DNA from: Deltaproteobacteria bacterium
GTDB taxonomy: Bacteria; Desulfobacterota; GWC2-55-46; JADFVP01
Direction: 5' to 3'
DNA length: 6,948 nt
Assembly: GCA_024275855.1 (NCBI GenBank)
Contig: JAJRYL010000078.1
Span: 1 to 6,948, forward strand
Below, piece after piece: positions 1 to 6,948 of the stretch. Each line of letters opens with the position of its first letter. Position 1 is the stretch's first letter. Position numbers and translations under genes: made by a program. The notes under the pieces are model-generated. The model was given only the letters and a program-made list of their open reading frames with translations. It did no database searches and was not told the origin of the DNA.

Positions 1-1478
1 ACCTTCAGTACAGGGTAACCGTCTCCATTACCGAAAGTTCTGGCCATGACAAGGGGCGCAAGGCTCGACCCGCCCATACCGAGCAGCACCACCTGCGAAA
101 ACCCGTCCTCTTTAACCTTGTCGGCAAAGGCGGTTATGTTGGCCTTTAAGCCGTCCATCTCTTCGGGCATAGCGAGCCAGCCGAGCGAGTTGTTTATCAT
201 CTTCTTTACAGACTCTGTGCGGCTCCAGAGGCCTGCATCCTTCTCGATAAGCCGCTCTACAAAACGCTCTTTCCCTAAACTCTCCACAGCGGCCTTATAG
301 GCCGGCTCAACGGAATCTATAGATAAATCGAGCACGCACTTTCTCGATTCAAGGTCGCGCCTCTTGGCGGCAATACCCGATATAAGATTTTCATACCCCT
401 TATTAAAGGCCTTAAGCCCCTCCTCTTCGAGCTTAAGCGCAAGCTCACCGTACTCAATACCAAGAGATTCGAGTTCGTGAAACAGCTCTACCGCTACATC
501 AAGGTCGGCGCCGAGCGTAGCGCGCACACTGCCGTGGTCGTGAAAGGCCATCATCGTCTTTAACGGCATAGTATTTACCGTATCTTTACCTATAAGCTCC
601 TCTACGTATTTAATGTCGCTGTACGACGGGTTCTTTGTGCCGGTTGAGGCCCAGAGCAGTTTCTGCGGACGGGCGCCGCTTATGCGCATGTCTCTAAAAC
701 CGACACCGAATATCTCAGCGCCCTTCATATAAGCGAGCTTGGCGTTCGCAACGGCGATTTTACCGATTAAGTCGTACAGGCGAGCCTTATCGTCATTGGA
801 CTTGGTTGTAAGCAGTTTCTCTTCTATGGCATTATCTACGATAGTGTCTACCCTGCTGACAAAAAAGGAGGCGACGGAGTAGATGTCGGCGTTCGACTTG
901 CCCTCTGCCGTCCTTCTTTCAAGCGCGCGCACGTAAGCCTTTGCCGTGGCCTCGTACCGCTCTACGGAAAAAAGAAGGGTCACGTTTACGTTGTAGCCCT
1001 CGTAGAGAAGCTCCTCTGCGGCCTTAATGCCCTCTATGGTAGCCGGAACCTTTATAAGCACATTCGGCCTGCCTATTAAACCGTGCAGGTGGCGCGCCTC
1101 TTTAAGCGTACTCTCGGCGTCAAAGGCGTGGGCGGGGTTGACCTCTATTGAGACGTAACCGTCGTGCCCGTTGGTGAGCTTGAAGACCTGAGAGATAATA
1201 TCCGCAGCAAGCCTGATATCGTACGTCATCAGGTTCGTTAAAATGGCCTCGTCGTCGAGTCCCTGCAAAGAGAAACGCATGATGTCATGGTCGTACTCTT
1301 CAGCGCCCTCTATCGCGTTTTCAAAGATTACGGGGTTGGAGGTAAGGCCGGACACCCCCAACTGCTCCACCATAATTCTCAACTCTCCCGAGGTCAGAAG
1401 AGCCCTTCTGATATTGTCGTACCAGACGGACTGCCCAAACTCCTGAAGGGCAAATAGACGGTTCTTTTCGTTCTGCAC
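1..1478 (-). CDS. Bifunctional transaldolase / glucose-6-phosphate isomerase, 3' end cut by window
   Basis: This is a Tal-Pgi fusion enzyme of the cytosolic pentose phosphate pathway and glycolysis. 492 codons are visible without a stop, and the frame runs off the left edge. The transaldolase domain spans about residues 1-365. It shows GQSVWYDNIRR near the N-terminus, LTSNP (45-49), SIEVNP (110-115) and LIKVPAT, whose Lys143 should form the Schiff base with the dihydroxyacetone unit. It continues with NVTLLFSVERY (165-175), SVASFFVSRVD, LLWASTGTKNP and MMAFHDHG. A linker leads into a phosphoglucose isomerase domain, marked by VVLLGMGGSSLAP around 463-475, the sugar-phosphate-binding SIS-like start of that fold. 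The rest of the isomerase, including its catalytic residues, lies outside the window. I chose the GTG at 1478-1476 because it has a strong Shine-Dalgarno 5 bases upstream and places GQSVWYDN at the expected distance. The family is known as tal/pgi fusions of about 950 residues. The tkt gene lies upstream on the same strand, and the pathway link is direct. Confidence 0.95.
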   Translation of the reverse strand, partial: MQNEKNRLFALQEFGQSVWYDNIRRALLTSGELRIMVEQLGVSGLTSNPVIFENAIEGAEEYDHDIMRFSLQGLDDEAILTNLMTYDIRLAADIISQVFKLTNGHDGYVSIEVNPAHAFDAESTLKEARHLHGLIGRPNVLIKVPATIEGIKAAEELLYEGYNVNVTLLFSVERYEATAKAYVRALERRTAEGKSNADIYSVASFFVSRVDTIVDNAIEEKLLTTKSNDDKARLYDLIGKIAVANAKLAYMKGAEIFGVGFRDMRISGARPQKLLWASTGTKNPSYSDIKYVEELIGKDTVNTMPLKTMMAFHDHGSVRATLGADLDVAVELFHELESLGIEYGELALKLEEEGLKAFNKGYENLISGIAAKRRDLESRKCVLDLSIDSVEPAYKAAVESLGKERFVERLIEKDAGLWSRTESVKKMINNSLGWLAMPEEMDGLKANITAFADKVKEDGFSQVVLLGMGGSSLAPLVMARTFGNGDGYPVLK

Positions 1479-1730
1479 GCTCTCTCCTTTGTTAATAAAT
1501 TACAGGCCGGTCACCGCACGTGACAGCGGTCGCTACGAGTGACGGCGTATATCCGATACATAAAAATTACCTGGTTCTTTTACGCGGGTAACGCCCATTG
1601 GCCCGGTGCTCTCGCAAATATCGCTAACAGCAAGCGTGCCCGACCCGGACATGGAATACCGCGTACATAATATCCGGCTTACTCTTTTTCCGGAAATAAT
1701 AGCTATTTAATATCGTTCTTTTAAAGAGTA
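1479..1730. other. 252-base gap between tkt and the Tal-Pgi gene
   Basis: No recognised gene, RNA or intrinsic terminator is visible here. The gap holds several short inverted repeats: TACTCTTT (1680-1687) with AAAGAGTA (1723-1730), the palindromes TTTCCGGAAA (1687-1696) and AATAGCTATT (1698-1707), and GTCAC/GTGAC (1510-1524). None is followed by a T-run in the minus direction. A 39-codon minus-strand frame (1652-1533) exists but has no ribosome binding site. The length would allow a promoter for the Tal-Pgi gene, but I cannot name a convincing -35/-10 pair. Read-through from tkt is equally possible. Confidence 0.5.
1483..1490 (-). promoter_or_regulatory. Ribosome binding site that fixes the GTG start of the Tal-Pgi gene
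   Basis: The minus strand reads AAAGGAGA, with GGAG at 1487-1484, five bases before the GTG at 1478-1476. This near-consensus Shine-Dalgarno is the main reason to accept a GTG start. I saw no in-frame ATG close upstream. Confidence 0.75.
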
Positions 1731-3785
1731 TTACCTCTTCACTACCTCAAGGGCGGTATTCACAACGTTCTGTACCGTAAAACCGAACTTCTCAAAGAGG
1801 GTAGCCGCCGGAGCGGACGCGCCGAAACGGTCTATGCTGATGCACGCCCCGTCAAGCCCCGTGTAGCGATGCCAGCCCGAACTCGACCCCGCTTCTATAG
1901 AAACACGGGCTCTGACGCCAAGCGGCAGAACAGACTCTTTATACTCTTTGCTCTGCGCCTCAAATAGTTCAAAGCTCGCAATTGTTACCACGCGCGCGTT
2001 TACAGATTTTTCTTTCAACTCTTTAGCGGCACCGATTGCAAGAGAGACCTCGGAACCGGAAGCGATCAATATAACATCCGGATTGGCTCCGGCAGGAGAA
2101 GGGTCGGAGACGACATACGCGCCGTTCTTAACACCAACGCCTTTAACAGCGCCCGCGCGGTCTATCATCGGCAACTTCTGCCGCGTAAGTATAAGCGCGA
2201 CAGGCCCGGAAGTATGCTCTATAGCCTCTGTCCATGCCTCTACCGTCTCCGTAGCGTCCGCCGGACGGATTACCGTAAGCCCCGGAATCGCCCTTAAGGC
2301 GGCTATATGCTCAATCGGCTGGTGCGTAGGGCCGTCCTCGCCAAGCCCGATGGAGTCGTGCGTAAAGATATAAACGACCTGCAGACCCATTAAAGCGGCA
2401 AGGCGTATAGCGGGGCGCATATAATCTGAAAAGACCAGAAAGGTAGCGCCGTACGGCAGCATAACGTTACTAAGCGCCATGCCGTTAAGTAAAGAACCCA
2501 TTGCGTGCTCCCGCACTCCGAAGTGGATGTTGCGCGCTGGAGCGCCCGGCATAAAGTAGGCGTACCCCTTCATCTCCGTATTATTCGACGGCGCAAGGTC
2601 GGCAGAGCCGCCGACCAGAAAAGGAGCTGAGTCCGCTATCGCGTTCAAAACCTTGCCGGAAACCGAGCGGGTCGCGTCAGGCGCGTCTTTGGCCGTATAA
2701 CTCGGCATGGCGTCGCGCCACGCAGTTCCTCTTTTACCGTCGAGTTCGCTCCTCAGTTCAGCCCCAAGCTCAGGGTACTCTTTGGCGTAAGCCTCAAAGA
2801 GACTGTTCCAGTCCTGAGCCGCCTGCGTAGAAACGGTTCCTGCGTAAAACTCTTTTACGTTCTCCGGCACTAAAAACTCTGAGTCCGACGGCCAGCCAAG
2901 AGCCTCCTTCGACGCGCGTACCTCGTCCGCTCCAAGCTGAGCGCCGTGCGATGCGGACGTATCGTGTTTGGCTGGCGAGCCGAAACCGATATGCGTACGG
3001 ACCATAATAAGCGAAGGCTGCTCCTTATTCTCTTTTGCCGCCTTTATCGCGGCGTCTATCTCTTCAAGGGCGACCTCTTTAGGATGGTCGGAGTCGTTAT
3101 CGTCGCTACGCTCCAGAACCTGCACATGCCATTTGAGCGCCCTGAAACGCGCGGCGACATCTTCGGTAAAGGCTATTTCCGTTGTACCCTCTATGCTGAT
3201 CCGGTTGGCGGAATAAAGGTAGACTATGTTGCCGAGCCCGAGATGTCCGGCGGTGGAGGCCGCCTCGTTGCTCACGCCCTCCATCATATCTCCGTCACTC
3301 GTAATCGCGTATACGTTATAATCGAAGAGGGTATAACCTGGGCGGTTATACCTGTCGGCTATATACCTCTGTGCAAGCGCCATGCCGACGCCTGTGGCGA
3401 AACCTGCGCCGAGCGGCCCGGTGGTGGTCTCTATTCCGTTGCCGTCCTCGCGCTCAGGATGTCCCGGAGTTCGACTGCCCCACTGCCTGAAGCTCTTTAA
3501 CTCTTCAACAGGAAAGTCGTATCCGCAAAGGTGCAGCAGCGAGTAAAGCAGCATAGAACCGTGACCTGCCGAGAGGACAAAACGGTCCCTGCCCGGCCAC
3601 TTGGGGTTAACAGGGGTGTGGCGAAGATGCCGGCTCCAGAGGATGTGCGCCATTGGAGCGTCTCCCATCGGCATGCCGGGGTGGCCTGACTTGGCCTTTT
3701 CTACGCCGTCTACCGCAAGAAACCTTATGGTATTTATAGCAAGCTCATCTATCTTGTTGCCGGAACTCACCGAACCCTCTCCCAT
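1731..3785 (-). CDS. tkt: Transketolase
   Basis: This thiamine-diphosphate enzyme transfers two-carbon ketol units between pentose, tetrose, hexose and triose phosphates in the cytosol. It has 684 residues, close to the usual 660-690. The N-terminal pyrophosphate-binding domain shows SGHPGMPMG (33-41), [15 protein letters not shown] (72-86), GSRTPGHPE (103-111) and [16 protein letters not shown] (121-136). The metal and diphosphate motif begins at SDGDMMEG (163-170) and ends at [10 protein letters not shown] (191-200). Asp164 and Asn194 should ligate the metal, and His280 sits in SHGAQLG. The central pyrimidine domain holds the catalytic Glu426 in FGVREHAMG and His488 in [11 protein letters not shown]. 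The C-terminal domain follows, with [11 protein letters not shown]. All residues I expect for activity are present. The ATG at 3785 is preceded by AGGAAAGGGG on the minus strand. A promoter and a terminator upstream suggest an independent transcript. The Tal-Pgi gene downstream belongs to the same pathway. Confidence 0.97.
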   Translation of the reverse strand: MGEGSVSSGNKIDELAINTIRFLAVDGVEKAKSGHPGMPMGDAPMAHILWSRHLRHTPVNPKWPGRDRFVLSAGHGSMLLYSLLHLCGYDFPVEELKSFRQWGSRTPGHPEREDGNGIETTTGPLGAGFATGVGMALAQRYIADRYNRPGYTLFDYNVYAITSDGDMMEGVSNEAASTAGHLGLGNIVYLYSANRISIEGTTEIAFTEDVAARFRALKWHVQVLERSDDNDSDHPKEVALEEIDAAIKAAKENKEQPSLIMVRTHIGFGSPAKHDTSASHGAQLGADEVRASKEALGWPSDSEFLVPENVKEFYAGTVSTQAAQDWNSLFEAYAKEYPELGAELRSELDGKRGTAWRDAMPSYTAKDAPDATRSVSGKVLNAIADSAPFLVGGSADLAPSNNTEMKGYAYFMPGAPARNIHFGVREHAMGSLLNGMALSNVMLPYGATFLVFSDYMRPAIRLAALMGLQVVYIFTHDSIGLGEDGPTHQPIEHIAALRAIPGLTVIRPADATETVEAWTEAIEHTSGPVALILTRQKLPMIDRAGAVKGVGVKNGAYVVSDPSPAGANPDVILIASGSEVSLAIGAAKELKEKSVNARVVTIASFELFEAQSKEYKESVLPLGVRARVSIEAGSSSGWHRYTGLDGACISIDRFGASAPAATLFEKFGFTVQNVVNTALEVVKR

Positions 3786-3808
3786 TGAACGACCCCTTTC
3801 CTATTACC

Positions 3809-3836
3809 GTTATATAATAATTGATTTAACCGTCAT
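3809..3836 (-). promoter_or_regulatory. Candidate sigma70-type promoter of tkt
   Basis: On the minus strand the sequence ATGACG (3836-3831, four of six matches to TTGACA) is followed after 16 bases by TATAAC (3814-3809, five of six matches to TATAAT). The surroundings are AT-rich. It sits between the upstream terminator and the tkt ATG and would give a 5' leader of only about 20 bases that contains the Shine-Dalgarno. This is inferred from consensus matching alone. Confidence 0.45.
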
Positions 3837-3898
3837 GTTTGGTGCCTGATGCAACGTCACTTATGTAAGACGCCAGTTTCCCTTTTTTTCAAACCGGT

Positions 3899-3937
3899 AA
3901 AAAAACCGGTTAGAGACAACGCCCGATTAACCGGCTT
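3899..3937 (-). terminator. Intrinsic terminator after the panBCD-DUF502 block
   Basis: In the minus direction CCGGTTA (3934-3928) pairs with TAACCGG (3912-3906) across a 15-base loop. A run of seven T (3905-3899) follows directly. The stem can extend to ten pairs by AAG against the first T residues, one of them a G-U wobble. It begins about 8 bases after the DUF502 stop codon, where a rho-independent terminator is expected. An overlapping alternative hairpin follows and is described under findings. Confidence 0.75.
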
Positions 3938-3944
3938 CAACTCT

Positions 3945-4724
3945 TCAATCAACCTTTTCGGTTTTATCTCTTTTTATAGTCGCCGGTTTAACCGCTGCCG
4001 CCTTGACAGCCGTCTTTTTCTTTACCGTCTTAACCACCTTCTTTACCGGTCTCTTCAAGGTGGCGGCCTTCGGCTTGGAAACTCCAAACTGCTCGGGAAC
4101 AACGATTCCTCCGGTCATTATAACCTTAAACGCGTCCTCTATATGCATGTCGAGTTCAATAGCCTCGTCTTTAGGAACCATGATGTAAAAACCTGATGTC
4201 GGGTTCGGAGTAGTCGGAAGGAAGACGTTTATAGTAGTTAAATCTGTTCTGGACTTTAACTCGCCCTTTGTATCGCCCGTCATAAAACCGAGCGCCCATA
4301 TACCTTTTCTCGGAAACTCGAAGAGCACTACTTTGCTGAAACCCTGATGTCCCTTGTTGAGAAATGTATCGAGAAACTGCTTGGTAGAGTTGTAGATTAC
4401 CCGCACAAACGGGATTTTAATCATAAAGCGTTCGCTGAAACCGACAAGCCAGCTGCCGATAAAGTTCTGGGTGAAAAGGCCGATTATCGAGACGATAATG
4501 ACCGATACGAGAATACTTAATCCGGGGATATGAAAAGGCAAGTAACTTTGAGGACGCAGGAAACGGGGCAGAAAGTTCATGGCGTTGTCCATAATGCCCG
4601 CCACAAATAGGAGCGCGTACACGGTTATATAAAGGGGCACTACAACCAGCAGACCCGTTATAAAGTACCGTTTAAACCGACCGCTGGCCTTCTTGGGCCG
4701 CTCCCTTTTGCGCTCACTGATCAT
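3945..4724 (-). CDS. DUF502 family inner-membrane protein of unknown function
   Basis: The 259-residue protein matches the DUF502 family as I know it; its biochemical role is not established. A short basic N-terminus (about 1-20) precedes two hydrophobic spans, near 22-44 and 68-90. A soluble part follows, carrying family hallmarks: [18 protein letters not shown] (104-121), [11 protein letters not shown] (169-179) and [12 protein letters not shown] (195-206). Residues 217-259 form a low-complexity tail rich in Lys, Ala and Val, with 14 Lys and 2 Arg in 43 residues, which is probably disordered. The start codon overlaps the panD stop as ATGA, indicating translational coupling. Only a weak upstream GCAGG is available as a Shine-Dalgarno. 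The basic N-terminus suggests that end stays in the cytoplasm and, with two spans, so does the tail. It is the last gene before the terminator, so it is co-transcribed with pantothenate synthesis, although a functional link is not shown by sequence. Confidence 0.9.
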   Translation of the reverse strand: MISERKRERPKKASGRFKRYFITGLLVVVPLYITVYALLFVAGIMDNAMNFLPRFLRPQSYLPFHIPGLSILVSVIIVSIIGLFTQNFIGSWLVGFSERFMIKIPFVRVIYNSTKQFLDTFLNKGHQGFSKVVLFEFPRKGIWALGFMTGDTKGELKSRTDLTTINVFLPTTPNPTSGFYIMVPKDEAIELDMHIEDAFKVIMTGGIVVPEQFGVSKPKAATLKRPVKKVVKTVKKKTAVKAAAVKPATIKRDKTEKVD

Positions 4725-5098
4725 ACAGAGCCTGCAAGATGTCCGCTTATCTCTTTAATCGAGTTAGCCCCGTCTACATAAACGAGTTTAGGCGCGTACC
4801 CCTCTAACTCCGACTCTTCCATAACCGAGTAACTCGCAATAATTACAAGGTCGCCGCTTTGCGCCATGTGCGCCGCAGCCCCGTTTATACTTATCGTACC
4901 CGTACCCGCGGGAGCCGTTATTACATAAGTGGTAAAGCGGTTGCCATTGGCTATATTGTAGATATGAACCTGCTCGAACTCCGTTAAACCGGAGGCCTCC
5001 ATCAACTCGCTGTCTATCGCCACGGAACCTTCATAATCGAGGTTGGAGTCGGTTACTGTCGCTCTGTGAATCTTTCCCTTTAACATGGTACGCTGCAT
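4721..5098 (-). CDS. panD: Aspartate 1-decarboxylase (pyruvoyl-dependent)
   Basis: This cytosolic enzyme converts L-aspartate to beta-alanine and CO2, supplying one substrate of PanC. It is made as a proenzyme that cleaves itself between Gly24 and Ser25; Ser25 becomes the pyruvoyl group. The sequence YEGSVAID places that site exactly at 24-25. Lys9, Arg54, Thr57 and Tyr58, which are active-site residues in the E. coli enzyme, are at the same positions (RFTTY, 54-58). [21 protein letters not shown] and the [19 protein letters not shown] stretch are typical. The length, 125 residues, matches the family. The ATG start has an excellent Shine-Dalgarno. The last bases overlap the DUF502 start. panC ends 170 bases upstream. 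Confidence 0.97.
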   Translation of the reverse strand: MQRTMLKGKIHRATVTDSNLDYEGSVAIDSELMEASGLTEFEQVHIYNIANGNRFTTYVITAPAGTGTISINGAAAHMAQSGDLVIIASYSVMEESELEGYAPKLVYVDGANSIKEISGHLAGSV

Positions 5099-5106
5099 CC
5101 TGAAAT

Positions 5107-5115
5107 TCCTCCTTA
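5107..5115 (-). promoter_or_regulatory. Strong ribosome binding site of panD
   Basis: The minus strand reads AAGGAGGAA here, a full Shine-Dalgarno, about 8 bases from the ATG at 5098. It contrasts with panC, which has no visible site, and suggests panD is translated more efficiently than its upstream neighbour. Confidence 0.75.
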
Positions 5116-5210
5116 AAACTTACGGCTATATTTCTATTCACCCCCGCGCCATTAAAACAAGACGCTGAAGGGAAGAACAGGGCCGGCATACAATCTTCCT
5201 GAAATGTCTA

Positions 5211-5240
5211 TATATACCACATAGCAACAGTGCAATTCAA
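5211..5240 (-). promoter_or_regulatory. Possible internal promoter upstream of panD
   Basis: In the 170-base panC-panD gap the minus strand has TTGAAT (5240-5235), an 18-base spacer and TATATA (5216-5211), with a TG one base before it as in extended -10 elements. Matches are only partial. The unusually long gap inside an operon makes a secondary promoter reasonable. The rest of the gap shows only a 6-pair GGAAGA/TCTTCC stem and no T-run, so no terminator is called. Confidence 0.25.
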
Positions 5241-5268
5241 AGATAATAATCTATAAAGAGCAAGTATA

Positions 5269-6111
5269 TCAGCAAAGTTCGAGATTATCTATCAGGCGTG
5301 TGCCGGAAATCTTTACGGCTAAGGCCAAAACCGTTTTTTCGTCAATAAATTCAACCTCTTCAAGCCTTTTAACGCATATAATTTTTATATACTCCACCTC
5401 TATAAGACTCTCTCGCGAAAGTAACTCTGAAACAGAGGATATAATCGAGCCGGAACTCCTTACACCTTTTTTGAAGAGCCTTGAAGCGGCATTTAGAGCC
5501 GATGGTACGGCAACGGCGGCTTTTCGCTCCGCGGTTCCGAGGTACCTGTTTCTCGAACTCATCGCAAGCCCGTCGGCCTCTCTTACCGTCTCTACGCCGA
5601 TTATCTCTATACAGAGGTTTAAATCAGACGCCATGCGCTCTATAATCGATAACTGCTGAAAATCTTTTTTTCCGAAAAAAGCCACCGTAGGCCTCGAAAT
5701 ATTGAAGAGCTTCAAGACGATTGTGGCGACTGCGTTAAAGTGACCGGGGCGTGAAAGGCCGCAGAGCTTTGTGCCAATTTCACCGACATCTATCGTCGTG
5801 CCAAAGCCGTCAGGGTATAACCCGGCAACCGCAGGGGTAAAGAGAGTATCTACCCCCTCGGCCTTGCAGACCTCTATATCGGCCTGAAGATTCCTCGGAT
5901 ATTTTTCAAGGTCTTCCCCCGGAGCGAACTGAGTCGGGTTTACGAATATCGATACAACGACACGGTCGGCAACGGCGCGGGCGCGGCGTATAAGCTCAAT
6001 ATGCCCCCTGTGCAGCGCGCCCATTGTAGGCACAAGCGCTAAAGACTCATTAGCGGAGCGAATGCCAACGGCCTCGGCCCTCATAAGTCCGATCTCTTCT
6101 ATTATCTTCAT
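5269..6111 (-). CDS. panC: Pantoate--beta-alanine ligase (pantothenate synthetase)
   Basis: This cytosolic ligase condenses pantoate and beta-alanine using ATP, through a pantoyl-adenylate, to give pantothenate. The 280-residue length is standard. Nucleotidyltransferase-superfamily motifs appear in order: VPTMGALHRGH (27-37, with the HxGH signature at His34 and His37), FVNPTQF (56-62), EDLEKYPR (66-73), CGLSRPGHF (117-125), FGKKDFQQL (146-154) and READGLAMSSRN (177-188), the last being the KMSKS-like ATP loop. The C-terminal half matches the usual dimer and lid domain (VEYIKI...SGTRLIDN). The ATG at 6111 is the first possible start, since no ATG, GTG or TTG lies between it and the nearest upstream in-frame stop, and it gives the canonical MKII opening. 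No Shine-Dalgarno is visible; the upstream bases are A-rich. A small 4-pair stem (6130-6143) lies just upstream. panB ends 60 bases before. Confidence 0.97.
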   Translation of the reverse strand: MKIIEEIGLMRAEAVGIRSANESLALVPTMGALHRGHIELIRRARAVADRVVVSIFVNPTQFAPGEDLEKYPRNLQADIEVCKAEGVDTLFTPAVAGLYPDGFGTTIDVGEIGTKLCGLSRPGHFNAVATIVLKLFNISRPTVAFFGKKDFQQLSIIERMASDLNLCIEIIGVETVREADGLAMSSRNRYLGTAERKAAVAVPSALNAASRLFKKGVRSSGSIISSVSELLSRESLIEVEYIKIICVKRLEEVEFIDEKTVLALAVKISGTRLIDNLELC

Positions 6112-6171
6112 ACTGTTTTTTATAGATGACCGCTGAACTGCGGAACATGACGGTTACGGAGCGTACCCTCG

Positions 6172-6948
6172 TTAATAAGAGTGGCGTTTCGCCGGAAACT
6201 TACCTGTCTTTACCTCTTTAATATACTTACACACCGCGTTGGATATAACGGTATCGAGGTCAACGTACTTTTTAACGAACCTGGCCGCCGGCCTTCCGGC
6301 CAGAAGCCCGAGCATATCGTTTACTACAAGCACCTGCCCGTCGCACTCTTTGCCTGCGCCTATGCCTATGGTAGGTATAGAGAGGCTCTCCGTTATATTG
6401 GCGCCAAGGGCCGCCGGAATTCCTTCGAGCACTATCGCGAAGGCACCTGCCTCTTCAACAGCGCGGGCATCTGCTAAAAGGTCTTCGTGCGCGGCCTCAG
6501 ACCTGCCCTGTACCCTGTACCCGCCCATTTTGTGAACAGACTGCGGGGTTAGCCCTATATGGCCCATTACAGGTACGTCCATCTCCGATATAGCGCGTAT
6601 TACCGCTGCGCTTCTTCTGCCGCCCTCAACCTTCACCGCCTCGGCCCCACCCTCTTTTACAAGGCGTACGGCGTTCTCCCGCGCAGCGTCAAGGCCCGCC
6701 TGATAAGAGCCAAACGGCATATCGCTTACCACAAGCGCCCTTTTCGAGGCGCGGGCAACGGCGCGGGTATGATAGATCATTTCGTCCATAGTAACAGGCA
6801 GGGTGCTGGAGTAACCGGCCTCTACCATGCCTACGGAATCCCCTACGATAAACAGCTCTACTCCGGCGTTATCAAGCAGAACCGCTATCTGAAAAGAGTA
6901 GGCCGTCAACACGGCTATAACCTCGCCACGGGACTTCATGGCGGCTAT
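6172..6948 (-). CDS. panB: 3-methyl-2-oxobutanoate hydroxymethyltransferase, 5' end cut by window
   Basis: This cytosolic enzyme transfers a hydroxymethyl group from 5,10-methylenetetrahydrofolate to 2-oxoisovalerate, making ketopantoate, the first committed step to pantothenate. The frame stays open to the right edge: codons for Ile-Ala-Ala precede the ATG at 6939, matching the usual '..AMK.RGE.I..LTAY' opening. That Met is therefore probably internal, and perhaps 10-20 N-terminal residues lie outside. The visible 259 codons show VGDSVGM (metal-binding Asp), STLPVTMDEMIYHT, SDMPFGSYQ, AVKVEGG, GHIGLTPQSVHKMGGYRVQGR, IVLEGIP with the conserved Glu, and IGIGAGKECDGQVLVVNDMLG, in the family order. 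The C-terminus is complete and ends near the usual VKTGKFP..HSY. It appears to be the first pan gene here; its promoter is not in the window. Confidence 0.96.
   Translation of the reverse strand: MAAMKSRGEVIAVLTAYSFQIAVLLDNAGVELFIVGDSVGMVEAGYSSTLPVTMDEMIYHTRAVARASKRALVVSDMPFGSYQAGLDAARENAVRLVKEGGAEAVKVEGGRRSAAVIRAISEMDVPVMGHIGLTPQSVHKMGGYRVQGRSEAAHEDLLADARAVEEAGAFAIVLEGIPAALGANITESLSIPTIGIGAGKECDGQVLVVNDMLGLLAGRPAARFVKKYVDLDTVISNAVCKYIKEVKTGKFPAKRHSY

Noticed and set aside
1680..1730. Inverted repeat TACTCTTT/AAAGAGTA just after the tkt stop, as a terminator
   Set aside because: The stem is AT-rich, has a 35-base loop and is not followed by a T-run, so there is no support for intrinsic termination.
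2946..3500. Plus-strand 184-codon frame inside tkt
   Set aside because: It is fully antisense to a conserved transketolase frame, with no recognisable motif, so it is a shadow.
3849..4196. Plus-strand 115-codon frame over the 3' end of the DUF502 gene
   Set aside because: It lies antisense to the DUF502 coding region and the terminator; the Arg/Leu-rich product looks like a reverse reading of the lysine-rich tail.
5099..5268. Riboswitch or terminator between panC and panD
   Set aside because: Only a 6-pair GGAAGA/TCTTCC stem without a T-run is visible, and no riboswitch class I know fits.
5300..5659. Plus-strand 119-codon frame inside panC
   Set aside because: It is antisense to well-conserved PanC motifs, with no domain of its own.
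6172..6939. panB as a complete 255-residue gene starting at the ATG at 6939
   Set aside because: The frame is open to the window edge, and Ile-Ala-Ala-Met-Lys matches the internal start of the conserved region; the true start lies outside.

Overview
This window is ordinary bacterial core metabolism, with six genes all on the minus strand. Read in transcription order, from high to low coordinates, they are panB (5' end cut by the window edge), panC, panD, a DUF502 membrane-protein gene, tkt (transketolase), and a bifunctional transaldolase/phosphoglucose isomerase gene cut by the left edge. I see no rRNA, tRNA, CRISPR array, insertion sequence or phage gene, and no convincing plus-strand gene.

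Region 3945-6948 is the pantothenate block. PanB makes ketopantoate, PanD makes beta-alanine from aspartate, and PanC joins pantoate to beta-alanine to give pantothenate, the precursor of coenzyme A. Ketopantoate reductase (panE or an IlvC substitute) is not in the window. The gene for a two-helix DUF502 membrane protein follows panD with a 4-base ATGA overlap. The block ends in a good intrinsic terminator at 3899-3937.

Region 1-3785 is the non-oxidative pentose phosphate block. tkt has its own plausible promoter and Shine-Dalgarno after the terminator. A 252-base gap then leads to a GTG-started gene that fuses a transaldolase domain to a phosphoglucose isomerase domain. Together these enzymes interconvert pentose phosphates with fructose 6-phosphate and glyceraldehyde 3-phosphate, and fructose 6-phosphate with glucose 6-phosphate.

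Base composition looks roughly balanced, near 50% GC by eye. Pan genes, a DUF502 protein and a Tal-Pgi fusion fit a free-living, probably Gram-negative bacterium. A deltaproteobacteria-like or related uncultured lineage is my guess, at low confidence. I did not find a previously undescribed system. The most useful oddities are the DUF502 gene coupled to panD, its lysine-rich tail, and the overlapping alternative hairpins at the operon terminator.
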